Shown here: in pieces, positions 47,070-56,309 of the stretch
How the letters are laid out: every line of letters begins with the position of its first letter
Position numbering within the stretch: the stretch's first letter is position 1
Assembly (NCBI RefSeq): GCF_016899755.1
Contig: NZ_JACJJC010000008.1
Coordinates: 1 to 64,000 of the forward strand
DNA length: 64,000 nucleotides
Reading direction: 5' to 3'
From: Sutterella massiliensis
Lineage (GTDB): Bacteria > Pseudomonadota > Gammaproteobacteria > Burkholderiales > Burkholderiaceae_F
Notes under the pieces: model-generated
Seen by the model: only the letters and a program-made list of their open reading frames with translations
Databases searched by the model: none
What the model was told of the DNA's origin: nothing
Program-made: the position numbers and the translations under genes

Positions 47070-47327
47070 ACATGTGTCCTCTGCGACAGGCAAGAAACCC
47101 GTTTTTTCATCCCGTTGGCAAACGTTGCGGGAAAAACCTGTTCCGTGTGGCTGCAGAGGCGCTTACAATGTGGTTCTAAAAATTCGAGAAGGCGGAAGAC
47201 TCGGCACCTTCGGAACCGATTCTTCCATTCCTTCTGTTTTCAGGCTTGGATGACCTTTCGGTGCTGTCTTCCTTAGGGCGCACAACAAAAAAATCGTCCA
47301 TTCCCAGTTTTTTTGAGGAAAAAACAC

Positions 47328-47999
47328 ATGAAGACTTCCGCGAAGATTGGTGGCATCGTTGCCGCCGTGATGCTCGCCGTCTCCGGCGCCTCGTTCGCCG
47401 CCGAACAGGTGAATCCGTATGTCCACTCGAGCTCGGGCGACATCGTCAAGAACAGTACCGGCCTTTGCTGGCGCACCGGCTTCTGGACGCCCGCCCTTGC
47501 CGAAGCGCTCGGCGTGAACGGCGCCGGCTGCGCTTGTGACGCCGACATCCTCGACGCCGCAGCTTGCAAGGCTGTTGAAGAACCCGCTCCGGCCAAGGCC
47601 GCTGAAAAGGTGACCTTCTCCGCCGACATGCTCTTCAACTACAACCGTTCCGACCTGAAGGACGAAGGCAAGGCCGTTCTTGACGACCTCGTCTCCCGCA
47701 TCGCCGGCGTTGATATCGAAGTCATTCTGTCGACGGGCTATGCCGACCGTATCGGTTCGGACAAGTTCAATGAACGTCTGTCGCAGAAGCGCGCCGAATC
47801 CGTCAAGGCCTACCTGGTCTCGAAGGGCGTCGACGCTCAGCTGATCCAGACGGAAGGCAAGGGCGAAGCTGACCCGGTCGTCAACTGCCCGGATCCCTCG
47901 CGTCAGGGCCAGATCAAGAACTTCCGCGAACTCGTCAACTGCCTCGCCCCCAACCGCCGCGCCGTGGTTGAAGTCGTCGGCACGCGTCCTGCGGAATAA
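47328..47999 (+). CDS. ompA: OmpA-family outer-membrane protein
   Basis: A 223-residue protein with a Sec signal peptide (MKTSAKIGGIVAAVMLAVSG then ASFA, cleavage before AEQV). A short N-terminal segment (about 25-75) has cysteines and GLCWRTGFWTPALAEAL, common in betaproteobacterial OmpA-like proteins, in place of a beta-barrel. The C-terminal OmpA domain (from VTFSADMLFNYNRSDLKDEG) binds peptidoglycan, with the NERLSQKRAESVKAYL signature. GAGG lies nine bases before ATG. Very codon-biased, as expected for a high-abundance protein. Its terminator follows. Confidence 0.93.
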   Translation: MKTSAKIGGIVAAVMLAVSGASFAAEQVNPYVHSSSGDIVKNSTGLCWRTGFWTPALAEALGVNGAGCACDADILDAAACKAVEEPAPAKAAEKVTFSADMLFNYNRSDLKDEGKAVLDDLVSRIAGVDIEVILSTGYADRIGSDKFNERLSQKRAESVKAYLVSKGVDAQLIQTEGKGEADPVVNCPDPSRQGQIKNFRELVNCLAPNRRAVVEVVGTRPAE

Positions 48000-48055
48000 T
48001 CTGCATCTGCAGTTGGTTCGACCGCATCAGCCTCTCGGACCAACATGCTAGCGAC

Positions 48056-48086
48056 AAGCCCCTGCAAACTGCGGGGGCTTTCTTTT
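48056..48086 (+). terminator. Intrinsic terminator after ompA
   Basis: AAGCCCCTGC pairs with GCGGGGGCTT (one G-U) around a five-base loop, then TCTTTT. Confidence 0.75.
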
Positions 48087-48126
48087 GGTCCGGGCACACT
48101 GAAGTCCGAAAAACAAAAGTCGCCCC

Positions 48127-48780
48127 ATGATCAAATTCGTGCTTTTCGACCTCGACGGAACACTCGTCGACACGGCGCCGGATCTTGCGGCAGCAGCCAA
48201 CAAGCTTCGAACCGACCGAGCGCTTGAACCGCTATCCTTCAACGCGTTGCGCCCGCTTACGGGCCGCGGCGCCACCACGCTCGTCAAAGCAGCCTTGGGC
48301 ATTGCACCCGACGAAGCAAGCTTTCCAGCGCTTCGCGCCGAGTTTCTGCGCAACTACGAAGAGCGTGTTGCCGTCGATTCGAAGCCGTTTCCAGGGATCA
48401 CGACCGTTCTTGAACACCTTCGCGATACAGGCGTTCGCACGGCGGTCGTCACCAACAAACAGACCGTCTACGCCAAAGAGATCCTGCGAACGCTCTCGCT
48501 GGATCATTACTTTGATGCGATTATCGGTAGCGACACCCCGGGCTCGGCTATGAAGCCCGCACCTGACGGCATACGACTCGCCATGGCTCAACTAGACGCC
48601 TCACAAAAAGAAACGCTCTATGTGGGCGATGCGACTAGCGATATCGAAGCGTCGTACCGTGCGGGAATTCGCTGCCTGCTCGCTCGTTGGGATTCGAGCG
48701 CGGCGGTGCTGCCCGTACCGGCAGAGGCGCAATACCTCGCTAAGGAACCAAGCGATGTGCTCTCGTTTTTGACGCTCTGA
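48127..48780 (+). CDS. gph: Phosphoglycolate phosphatase
   Basis: A HAD-type phosphatase of 217 residues that removes 2-phosphoglycolate. Motif I is FDLDGTLVDTAPDL, motif II VVTNK, motif III near MKPAPDG and motif IV YVGDATSDIEA (GDxxxD). The cap domain is the small helical type between motifs I and II. N-acetylmuramic acid 6-phosphate phosphatase (MupP) is a close alternative. It is downstream of ompA after a terminator. Confidence 0.88.
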   Translation: MIKFVLFDLDGTLVDTAPDLAAAANKLRTDRALEPLSFNALRPLTGRGATTLVKAALGIAPDEASFPALRAEFLRNYEERVAVDSKPFPGITTVLEHLRDTGVRTAVVTNKQTVYAKEILRTLSLDHYFDAIIGSDTPGSAMKPAPDGIRLAMAQLDASQKETLYVGDATSDIEASYRAGIRCLLARWDSSAAVLPVPAEAQYLAKEPSDVLSFLTL

Positions 48781-48915
48781 AAACAAGCACTCTAGGCGTG
48801 AGTCTCAGGTCTCTGAGCGTAAACCGCCACCCGTCTCACGCATTTTCTAGCGAGGAGGTCCCCACCAAATGTCATCTGTCGCGTCCGAATGCGCTATGAT
48901 TGAACTCCTTGTTCA

Positions 48916-49276
48916 GGGGGTGTCTTGGCTTCGACGGGGACACGGACGCTGAATGGGGCATGCCGAGGTGCAGTCACCTCGTAAATCCGCTGCAAACAAA
49001 CAAACGCCAACAACAAGCGTTTCGCTCTCGCCGCCTAATTGGCGAGATGCTGCACTGATTTGACTATGGGTCAGGTCGGGCGACCGACAGCAGCATCGTT
49101 TTACATAGCCTAGGTTCGGTAGCCGTCGTCGATGTCGAACCGAAACTTAGACGTCTAGTCTGTAACTGGCCCGTCGATTGGCAAAGCTGCAGGCGAAACT
49201 CAAATTAGTCGACTACGCATGTAGAACCATCGGAAAAAGGTTTCCGGACGCGGGTTCAACTCCCGCCACCTCCACC
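48916..49276 (+). ncRNA. ssrA: Transfer-messenger RNA (tmRNA)
   Basis: A one-piece tmRNA of 361 nucleotides. The 5' GGGGGTG pairs with CACCTCC before the encoded ACCA end; the T-arm GGGTTCAACTCCC is present; CTTCGACGGGG and GCATGCCGAGG near the 5' end match conserved parts. The tag starts at GCC 49006, nucleotide 91, close to position 90 in E. coli, and reads ANNKRFALAA then TAA. A TATGAT box (48895-48900) is a probable -10 element. SmpB is not in the window. Confidence 0.96.
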
Positions 49277-49284
49277 AAATTTCT

Positions 49285-49323
49285 GAAATCCCGAACTGCG
49301 AAAGTGGTTCGGGATTTTGTTTT
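49285..49323 (+). terminator. Intrinsic terminator after ssrA
   Basis: AATCCCGAAC pairs exactly with GTTCGGGATT over a ten-base loop, then TTGTTTTG. Confidence 0.88.
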
Positions 49324-49520
49324 GTGGGTCACAGGACTAGTCCACCCATCGGCTCGACTGCCATTCGCGGGCTTTTCAGTGCCTCTCTTGCGAAACACCT
49401 CTCTTTGCGCACGGCAAAAGACGTTTGCAATTTTGCTCGTCGCACGCAAGCGCAGGAACAATAATTGAAGAACATAAGAGAAAAAGCGCGCATTTGCGCT
49501 CATCGCACAGAGGGAACAGC

Positions 49521-52127
49521 ATGGCTAACGGCCTTTTCAAATTCACTGCCGCTGCGGTTGTCGTCGGCACGGCCCTTTACGCCGGGATCGGCTACCTCGG
49601 CATCCCCTACGCAACAAGAACGGCACTCGATCAGCTCGTGAGCGCCAAACTCGGTCGGACCGCCACGCTCGAAGATGTCCGGTTCAATCCTTGGACATGG
49701 ACCTATGAAATCAAGGGGCTTGACATTCCCAAGAAGTCAGGCGGCTCACTCGTGCATCTTGATCGACTCCTCGTGGATGCGTCCGCACAGACGATTCTGA
49801 AGTTTGCGCCTGTCCTTGACCAAATCGCCGTAGACGGTCTCAAGATCGATGCCGTTATGGACGATGCGCTCAAAGCCGACATCGCCGCACTCACGGGCTC
49901 TGGCGGCTCGACGGCCTCGACAGACACGACTGCTAAGGCTACCTCGAGCGAAGGTTCTTCTGCGCTGCCCGGTTTCGCGCTCTATAACATTTCCGTCACG
50001 AACAGCTCGATCCGATATGCCGATGCCTCGCTCGGCATCGATCAGGCCGTCACGGATATCGCCTTGAGCCTGCCCTTCGTGAGTACGCTCGAAAGTTCCC
50101 GAGAAAGCCTCGTCACCCCCACCTTGTCGCTGAAGCTCAACGGCACCCCCATCGAGGCGACCGGTTCGACGAAACCCTTCGGCTCGTCGCTCGAAGCAAT
50201 GCTCAACCTCAAGGTCACGGAACTCGATGTTGTTCCGCTCGCCAAACTTGCACCGATGTTGAGCAGTGAGAAACTGCACGTCGCAAGCGGCAAGCTCTCT
50301 TCGGATCTCAATCTCATCTTCCGGAATCCGACGGGCGGAGAACCCGCCAAGATGCTTCTTTCGGGCAGCACCACGCTTGACGGCGTCTCGATTGTTCAGG
50401 GGAGCGGCAAATCCGCCGCCGAACTTATCGGCTTCAAGACTGCGAGCGTCGCGCTCAAAGAAGTCAATTTTGTCTCGCAAAACGCGGCCGTGGATCTCGC
50501 TCAGCTCGACGGACTGCGTGTCAACCTGAGAAACGACAAGTCGGGGCTCAACGTCATCGAAGCAATCTCCACAACGACGGACTCGAGCAAGAACGGTACG
50601 GCTGGAACAGCGGCTTCCAGCAGCGAGAGCACGGCGAACAATTCAAGCGGCTGGCAGTGGTCGCTTGCACAAGCCCAGCTTAAAAACGGCACGATCAATT
50701 GGCTTGACAACACCGTCAAACCTGCTGCCAAGCTCGCTGCCTCAAATATCAATGTCTCCGTGCACGGACTCGGTAGCGCCGAAGGCCAGAAGGCGACGCT
50801 CGACGCGTCGGTCAACTTGATCGGCGGACGCGTCACCGCCAAGGGCAATGTCGCAATCACACCCCTTGCGATCGATGCATCCGTGACGGGTTCAAAGCTT
50901 TCGACCAAGTCGCTTACCTCCTATATCAAGTCGGCAACGAACCTTGACATTGCCGCCCTCGCCGACTTCGGCATCAAACTCAAATACGCCGATAACGTTC
51001 AAACCGTTTCGGGCTCAGCGACGATCGCGGACATATCTGTCAAGGACGGCAAAAAGACCTTCCTGACAGCGAAAAAGGCTTCGGCATCACTTTCGAGCAT
51101 TGACCTTCTCAAGCAGAATGCCGACGTGTCAAGCGTAGCGGTTGACGGTCTTTCGGTTCACGCGGTCAACACAAAGCAGGGGTTCGACCTTGCGCAGCTC
51201 GGCCAAAAAAATGCGACGACAGGCAACGGGAAACCGAATGCAGGCAATGAGCAAAGCAAGGCTGCTGCCAAGGGCAGCGCCGGCGCCTCGTCGTCGAGCT
51301 GGCAGTGGAAGGTGGGATCGGCCACCCTTTCGAACAGCTCATTCACCCTTCGCGACGAAACGCTCAAGCCTGCCGCAAATCTCGCCCTTTCGCGCATCAA
51401 CGCCACGGTCAAGAACCTGAGTTCGACACCGAAATCAACCGCCGTACTCGACGTCGCTCTCGGCGCAGCAAGCGGTACCGTAAACGCCGCTGGCAGCTTC
51501 GGTCTTTCGCCCTTGAGTGTCAATGTTGACCTTGAAGCCGCCAATCTTCAGCTCAAAGACGTCTCGCCGTTCCTGCGCGGCTATACGGGGCTCGGCGCCA
51601 AGAAGGGCGCTTTCGCCATGAGCGGCAAGCTCACGGTGAACGAAGAGAAGGAAAAGCCCATCATCGGCTGGAAGGGGAATATGTCGCTTGCCGATCTAGA
51701 TCTCACGAATGCGAAGAACACGACCATCATGAGCTGGACGAAGGCTTCGCTTTCTGGGATGGAGGTCGCCACGACCGAGCCGCTTTACCTGGTTATCGCC
51801 AAAGCTGAAATCGAACAGCCCGCGAAGAAGCAGACTCAAGCCATTCGCGAAGTGGCTGGCATTGCCTCGATCATTTCCGCCATTCGCGGCAAAGAGGATA
51901 CAGCCAAAAAAATCGACAAATACAGCGACAAGCTTGCCGGAACGATTCACCTCGAAAACATCCGCTATGAAAACGGGCAACTCTCAGCCGACGGCGTGAG
52001 CGCCTCGAGTATCGCGGGCATCATGCTCAAAAAGCTCTCGGATGCGATTCCCGACAGCAAACAGACCGAGCAATCGTCCGCACAGGGTGCGTCGAAAACA
52101 ACGAGCAAAACGACCAACAAAAAGTAA
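49521..52127 (+). CDS. DUF748/AsmA-like envelope protein
   Basis: An 868-residue protein with an N-terminal membrane anchor (FTAAAVVVGTALYAGIGYL) and a long, beta-rich periplasmic part. The first domain reads RTATLEDVRFNPWTWTYEI, the DUF748 start. Two copies of a module of roughly 200 residues follow, each opening with a Ser-rich linker and then SGWQWSLAQAQLKNG or SSWQWKVGSATLSNS. AsmA-like proteins are linked to lipid transport between membranes. GAGGG lies six bases before ATG. The C-terminal 25 residues are Ser/Thr/Lys-rich and probably disordered. Confidence 0.82.
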   Translation: MANGLFKFTAAAVVVGTALYAGIGYLGIPYATRTALDQLVSAKLGRTATLEDVRFNPWTWTYEIKGLDIPKKSGGSLVHLDRLLVDASAQTILKFAPVLDQIAVDGLKIDAVMDDALKADIAALTGSGGSTASTDTTAKATSSEGSSALPGFALYNISVTNSSIRYADASLGIDQAVTDIALSLPFVSTLESSRESLVTPTLSLKLNGTPIEATGSTKPFGSSLEAMLNLKVTELDVVPLAKLAPMLSSEKLHVASGKLSSDLNLIFRNPTGGEPAKMLLSGSTTLDGVSIVQGSGKSAAELIGFKTASVALKEVNFVSQNAAVDLAQLDGLRVNLRNDKSGLNVIEAISTTTDSSKNGTAGTAASSSESTANNSSGWQWSLAQAQLKNGTINWLDNTVKPAAKLAASNINVSVHGLGSAEGQKATLDASVNLIGGRVTAKGNVAITPLAIDASVTGSKLSTKSLTSYIKSATNLDIAALADFGIKLKYADNVQTVSGSATIADISVKDGKKTFLTAKKASASLSSIDLLKQNADVSSVAVDGLSVHAVNTKQGFDLAQLGQKNATTGNGKPNAGNEQSKAAAKGSAGASSSSWQWKVGSATLSNSSFTLRDETLKPAANLALSRINATVKNLSSTPKSTAVLDVALGAASGTVNAAGSFGLSPLSVNVDLEAANLQLKDVSPFLRGYTGLGAKKGAFAMSGKLTVNEEKEKPIIGWKGNMSLADLDLTNAKNTTIMSWTKASLSGMEVATTEPLYLVIAKAEIEQPAKKQTQAIREVAGIASIISAIRGKEDTAKKIDKYSDKLAGTIHLENIRYENGQLSADGVSASSIAGIMLKKLSDAIPDSKQTEQSSAQGASKTTSKTTNKK

Positions 52128-52175
52128 TCGAATGCTCGCACAGGGCGGCATCACTCGATGCCGCCCGAAAAAACG

Positions 52176-52219
52176 AAGCGCCCGCGTCTCAACGCAGAGA
52201 CGATCGGGCGCTTTGCTTT
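52176..52219 (+). terminator. Intrinsic terminator after the DUF748 gene
   Basis: AAGCGCCCG pairs with CGGGCGCTT and is followed by TGCTTT. A second hairpin (GGGCGGCATC/GATGCCGCCC, 52143-52166) lies just before it. Confidence 0.7.
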
Positions 52220-52324
52220 CCGCTTGTTCCACTTCGACTAGAATCGGTCGGCTTAAAAAACAGAAAAGCCCACAACTCATCACCTCGAAGGCTTAAGCGT
52301 GGGCTTCAACTGCTTGAATTCTGG

Positions 52325-52400
52325 TGGTGCCGGAGAAGAGATTTGAACTCCCGACCTTCGCATTACGAATGCGCTGCTCTACCAGCTGAGCTACTCCGGC
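52325..52400 (-). tRNA. tRNA-Thr (anticodon CGT)
   Basis: The minus strand folds as a 76-nucleotide tRNA: acceptor GCCGGAG with CTCCGGC, D-arm AGCTCAGCTGGTAGAGC, anticodon arm GCGCATTCGTAATGCG with anticodon CGT, T-arm with GTTCAAATC, and an encoded CCA end. The anticodon arm is identical to that of E. coli ThrW. No integrated element is seen next to it. Confidence 0.96.
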
Positions 52401-52463
52401 ACATCTGAACTAGCTTCGCTCTTTCGCTTTCGCGTTTCGCGTTGCGCGTTTCAGAGGAGTTGA

Positions 52464-52492
52464 ATTATGACGACTTATTAAAAAAATGGCAA
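52464..52492 (-). promoter_or_regulatory. Promoter of tRNA-Thr
   Basis: Minus strand: -35 TTGCCA (52487-52492), 17 bases rich in A and T, -10 CATAAT (52464-52469). The transcript would start near 52457 and carry a leader of about 55 bases with short direct repeats of AACGCGAA type. Confidence 0.7.
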
Positions 52493-52605
52493 GTTGATTT
52501 ACAAATTGTTACTTTTGCTACTCAAATTGAATTTAACTGGCCGACTGCCTCGGACGCTTCGCCCTTGCTCTAGAATGTTTTTCCTGACTTTTCTTCCGTC
52601 CAACC

Positions 52606-53139
52606 ATGTCGACGATCAGTTCGCCCACACAGATGCCGCACTTTGAAGCTTCTCTTCCGACCTCGGACGACACGGATCGCCTTGGGGCTGCCGCTGCGGA
52701 GGCGCTCCTTGCCTCACGCGACTCAATCGTCGAACACGGTTTCGCCCTTCGACTCGAAGGGAATTTGGGCGCAGGGAAAACCTCTTTCATGCGTGCACTC
52801 CTTCGCACGCTCGGCTGGCAGGGCGCCGTGAAGAGCCCTACCTTTACGCTGCTGGAAACCTACGAGGTGGCCGGCGTCGCCGTCAACCACTTTGACTTCT
52901 ATCGCTTTGAAGAGCCGACAGAATTCGAAGACGCAGGTTTTCGCGACATGTACTGTGCAGGCGCGTTTTGCGCCTCTGAGTGGAGCGAACGCGCGCTGCC
53001 CTATCTGCCTGCGGCCGACCTCGTCGTGTCGCTCGTCCAGGAGGGGCTCGGTAGACGCGTGTGCATTGACGCCGAAACACCGTCCGGCGCCGCTTTTTTA
53101 GCATTGATGAGTGCCCAATGGAACGCCGCCGCCTGTTAG
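52606..53139 (+). CDS. tsaE: tRNA threonylcarbamoyladenosine ATPase TsaE
   Basis: TsaE is the ATPase that supports t6A formation with TsaB, TsaC and TsaD. The 177-residue protein has Walker A GNLGAGKT (52-59), KSPTFTLLETYE, and HFDFYRFEEPTEFEDAGF. It overlaps the start of amiC by 22 bases, the usual tsaE-amiC pair. A TsaC/Sua5 protein of the same pathway is encoded at 59105. Confidence 0.94.
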   Translation: MSTISSPTQMPHFEASLPTSDDTDRLGAAAAEALLASRDSIVEHGFALRLEGNLGAGKTSFMRALLRTLGWQGAVKSPTFTLLETYEVAGVAVNHFDFYRFEEPTEFEDAGFRDMYCAGAFCASEWSERALPYLPAADLVVSLVQEGLGRRVCIDAETPSGAAFLALMSAQWNAAAC

Positions 53140-54440
53140 CCGCATTGGGCAGCACACTGCTCTTCTCTTTTGCCCCCATAGACATTGCCTACGGCGCCAA
53201 GATGGTGGCGGTCCGCATGTGGCCGGCAGAAGAGTACACGCGCGTCACGATTGAAACGGACGTTGCACTCAAGTTCAAACACTTTTTTGTGCGCTCTGCC
53301 AAGCCCCTTCGCCTTGTAATCGACATCGAAGGGCTTGAGCTTACCGAGCAGATCAAAAAGCAGATTGCCGCCGTCAACCCGGACGATCCGTACATTGCCG
53401 CCATGCGAATCGGGCAGTTCAAGCCCGGCATTCTGCGTCTCGTGATGGATCTCAAGACAGACGTCAATCCGGAAGTTTTTTCGCTTAAACCCTTTGCCAA
53501 CTACCAGCACCGACTGGTTTTCGACATCTACCCGAAACACCCGACCGATGCAGTGAGCCGCATTCTCGCGGGGATGGATACGGATGAGGATGCATCGGAC
53601 GACACCGGAGGCGACCCGCTTGCGAGCATCCTTGCCGACCTTGCAGCGGGCCGTGGCGCCTCTTCGAGCGGCTCGGCAAACGGTGAGAAACCGACGAAAG
53701 AACCCGCCAAGCCTGCCGAGCAGCCCGCACGCAAGCGCGACAAGCGAATCGTCATCGTCGTTGACCCCGGACACGGGGGCGAAGACCCTGGCGCGATCGG
53801 TCGTCGAAAAACGATGGAAAAAACGGTCGTCCTGCAGATCGCACGACGTCTTGCCAAGCTTATTGACGCCGAGCCGAACATGAAAGCGGTTCTCACGAGA
53901 AACTCGGACCACTTCGTCAGTCTCGGCGGACGCGTTGCCATTGCACGCAAGGTGCGCGCGCACCTGCTTGTGAGCATTCACGCCGACGCCTGGGTAAAGT
54001 CGAGTGCCCGAGGCTCGAGCGTCTTTGCGCTCAGTCAGCGAGGTGCCTCTTCTTCAGCTGCGCGCTGGCTGGCCAAAAGTCAGAACGAGTCCGACCTGAT
54101 CGGCGGGGTCAACATTGCCTCGGTCGACAAAACAGTCGCAAGCGTTCTCGTCGACATGACGTCGAGCTGGACGATCGGCTACAGCCTCGCGCTCGGAGGC
54201 GCCGTGCTGCGTGAACTTAAGGGCATCAATCGCCTGCACAAAAATCACGTCGAGCAGGCGGGCTTTGCCGTGCTCAAGGGACAGGGGATCCCCTCCATTC
54301 TCATCGAAACCGCCTTCATCTCGAACCCTCAGGAAGAAAAACTTCTTCGCAACGCCTCGCACCAGCAAAAGCTCGCACGCGCCATTCTCACAGGTATCAA
54401 AAAGCAGCTTGCCGCAGATTCGACGCTGTTGCGCAGCTGA
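53118..54440 (+). CDS. amiC: N-acetylmuramoyl-L-alanine amidase AmiC
   Basis: AmiC cleaves septal peptidoglycan for daughter-cell separation. The 440-residue protein starts with a probable twin-arginine signal (MERRRLLAALG, then a hydrophobic run), as E. coli AmiA and AmiC do. Residues about 30-140 form the AMIN domain. The zinc amidase domain starts near 210, with VVDPGHGGEDPGAIG, the ligand Glu in MEKTVVLQIARRL, SIHADAW, and the catalytic IETAFISNPQEE. The linker between the domains is Ser/Ala/Lys-rich. It is translated from within the end of tsaE. Confidence 0.93.
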   Translation: MERRRLLAALGSTLLFSFAPIDIAYGAKMVAVRMWPAEEYTRVTIETDVALKFKHFFVRSAKPLRLVIDIEGLELTEQIKKQIAAVNPDDPYIAAMRIGQFKPGILRLVMDLKTDVNPEVFSLKPFANYQHRLVFDIYPKHPTDAVSRILAGMDTDEDASDDTGGDPLASILADLAAGRGASSSGSANGEKPTKEPAKPAEQPARKRDKRIVIVVDPGHGGEDPGAIGRRKTMEKTVVLQIARRLAKLIDAEPNMKAVLTRNSDHFVSLGGRVAIARKVRAHLLVSIHADAWVKSSARGSSVFALSQRGASSSAARWLAKSQNESDLIGGVNIASVDKTVASVLVDMTSSWTIGYSLALGGAVLRELKGINRLHKNHVEQAGFAVLKGQGIPSILIETAFISNPQEEKLLRNASHQQKLARAILTGIKKQLAADSTLLRS

Positions 54441-54610
54441 CAAATACTTGCCGAATGCAACGAGCGCGCTTGTCTGCAATGCACTGAAGCAAAGTGGGTG
54501 CTTCTCGGCCCGCAAAACCTTTACAATCTTGAGCCAATCCCATCAGGCATGCGGCACGCTCACTAAAGAGCTTGCCGCGTGGGCCTTTTTCTCTTACGGA
54601 GTTCATACTC

Positions 54611-55675
54611 ATGGCTCTTGTTTCCATGCGTCAGCTGCTCGACCATGCGGCTGAAAACGGCTACGGCATTCCCGCCTTCAACGTCAACAATCTCGAACAG
54701 GTTCAGGCCATCATGGCCGCGGCCAGCGAGGTCGGTGCCCCCGTCATCATGCAGGCCTCCGCAGGCGCTCGCAAATACGCCGGCGAAGCTTTCCTTCGCC
54801 GCCTGATTGAAGCCGCCATTGAAGCCTACCCCGACGTGCCCGTATGCATGCACCAGGACCATGGCCAGAGCCCGGCTGTCTGCCAGGGCGCTATCCGCTC
54901 GGGCTTCTCCTCTGTCATGATGGACGGCTCGCTCATGAGCGACGGAAAGACAATTGCGACCTACGAATACAACGTCGACGTCACCCGCCGCGTCGTTGAA
55001 ATGGCGCACTGCATCGGCGTGTCCGTCGAAGGCGAACTCGGCTGCCTCGGCTCGCTCGAAACCATGCGCGGAGATAAAGAAGACGGTCACGGCACGGATG
55101 CCAAGATGACCCGCGAGCAGCTCCTCACGGACCCGGATCAGGCTGCCGACTTCGTTCGCGAAACGCAGATTGACGCGCTCGCCATCGCGATCGGCACCTC
55201 GCACGGCGCCTACAAGTTCACGCGCCGCCCGACCGGCGAAATTCTTTCGATCGACCGCGTCAAGGAAATCCACGCTCGTCTGCCGAACACGCACCTCGTG
55301 ATGCACGGCTCCTCGTCCGTGCCGCAGGAATATCTTGCTGAAATCCGCGAATTCGGCGGTCAGATGCGCGAAACGTACGGCGTACCCGTCGAAGAAATCC
55401 AGAAGGCGATCCAGCACGGTGTACGCAAGGTGAACATCGACACCGACATCCGACTTGCGATGACGGCTGCTGTTCGCCGCCACCTCGTCGAAAATCCCTC
55501 CGGCTTCGATCCGCGCGCCTACCTCAAGGCTGCGCGCGCTGCCGCGATGGCACTCTGCAAGCAGCGCTACCTCGAATTCGGCTGCGAAGGCCAGGGCGCG
55601 AAGATCAAGCCGATCGCGCTTGACAAGATCGCGGCCAAATATGCCGACGGTTCGCTTCGTCAGAACGTCCTTTGA
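54611..55675 (+). CDS. fba: Fructose-bisphosphate aldolase class II
   Basis: A zinc aldolase of glycolysis and gluconeogenesis, 354 residues. Marks are [15 protein letters not shown], zinc ligands in MHQDHG and [38 protein letters not shown] and [11 protein letters not shown]. It matches the longer CbbA-type found in Betaproteobacteria. GGAG lies nine bases before ATG 54611. A strong terminator follows. Confidence 0.95.
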   Translation: MALVSMRQLLDHAAENGYGIPAFNVNNLEQVQAIMAAASEVGAPVIMQASAGARKYAGEAFLRRLIEAAIEAYPDVPVCMHQDHGQSPAVCQGAIRSGFSSVMMDGSLMSDGKTIATYEYNVDVTRRVVEMAHCIGVSVEGELGCLGSLETMRGDKEDGHGTDAKMTREQLLTDPDQAADFVRETQIDALAIAIGTSHGAYKFTRRPTGEILSIDRVKEIHARLPNTHLVMHGSSSVPQEYLAEIREFGGQMRETYGVPVEEIQKAIQHGVRKVNIDTDIRLAMTAAVRRHLVENPSGFDPRAYLKAARAAAMALCKQRYLEFGCEGQGAKIKPIALDKIAAKYADGSLRQNVL

Positions 55676-55713
55676 TGGCGCTTTGATGCGGTAACGCGAC
55701 AATGATGATTTGG

Positions 55714-55748
55714 GCGCGTGCGGCGACATGAAGCCGCACGCGCTTTTT
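55714..55748 (+). terminator. Intrinsic terminator after fba
   Basis: GCGCGTGCGGC pairs exactly with GCCGCACGCGC, then five T. Confidence 0.9.
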
Positions 55749-55786
55749 CAATCCGCATCCGTCCACATTACCCGGAAAAACTCTTC

Positions 55787-56191
55787 ATGACCGAACCGAA
55801 ATCCGCAGAATCGCTCAAGGGCAAGCAGGGACTTGTCCGACTCATCAACGCAACGCGTTATTCGCTCCAAGGCATTCAGGCAGGGATCAAGCACGAAGCC
55901 GCCTTCCGAGAGGAGCTGATTTTGGCGATCGTCCTGATTCCGGTAGCACTTCTGTTACCCGTCTCAACGCTGGAGAAGATCGTCCTCATCGAATGCACGC
56001 TGCTCGTGCCTTTCGCGGAAATCATCAACTCGGCCATTGAAGCCTGCGTCGACCGCTTCGGCAACGAGATTCATCCGCTTGCCGGCCGTGCCAAAGACAT
56101 GGGCAGCGCGGGCGTCTTTTTTGCGCTCATCATTGCCGCCATCGCCTGGCTTGGCATTGCTGGTCCCGTCGTTTGGTCGTACTTTTCTTGA
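55787..56191 (+). CDS. dgkA: Diacylglycerol kinase
   Basis: DgkA recycles diacylglycerol at the inner membrane. The 134 residues hold an amphipathic start and three membrane helices (about 45-62, 64-85, 105-128). Conserved segments are [20 protein letters not shown], the active-site [13 protein letters not shown] and [13 protein letters not shown]. No strong ribosome binding site is seen. It stands between fba and purC, each with separate signals. Confidence 0.92.
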   Translation: MTEPKSAESLKGKQGLVRLINATRYSLQGIQAGIKHEAAFREELILAIVLIPVALLLPVSTLEKIVLIECTLLVPFAEIINSAIEACVDRFGNEIHPLAGRAKDMGSAGVFFALIIAAIAWLGIAGPVVWSYFS

Positions 56192-56309
56192 TCGGCGGCG
56201 CGCCTCGTCACTCAAGGCGCCGCCGTACTCGATGCCGCTGCTTCGGGCTCGACTAAAATCTCCACATCTCCCGTTTTTCTCTACTTCGCCATTCCCAGGA
56301 GGGTTAGAC

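Noticed and set aside
48992-49067. Alternative tmRNA tag frame starting at GCA 48992
   Set aside because: It would give a long tag without the usual ALAA end; GCC 49006 matches the E. coli resume position and ends in ALAA.
52325-52400. tRNA-Thr as an integration site for a mobile element
   Set aside because: No integrase, no repeated 3' tRNA end and no change of gene content is seen nearby.
52418-52451. Short repeats of GCGTTTCGCG type as a CRISPR or regulatory array
   Set aside because: The units are too short and irregular, with no spacers; they are only a simple-sequence leader of tRNA-Thr.
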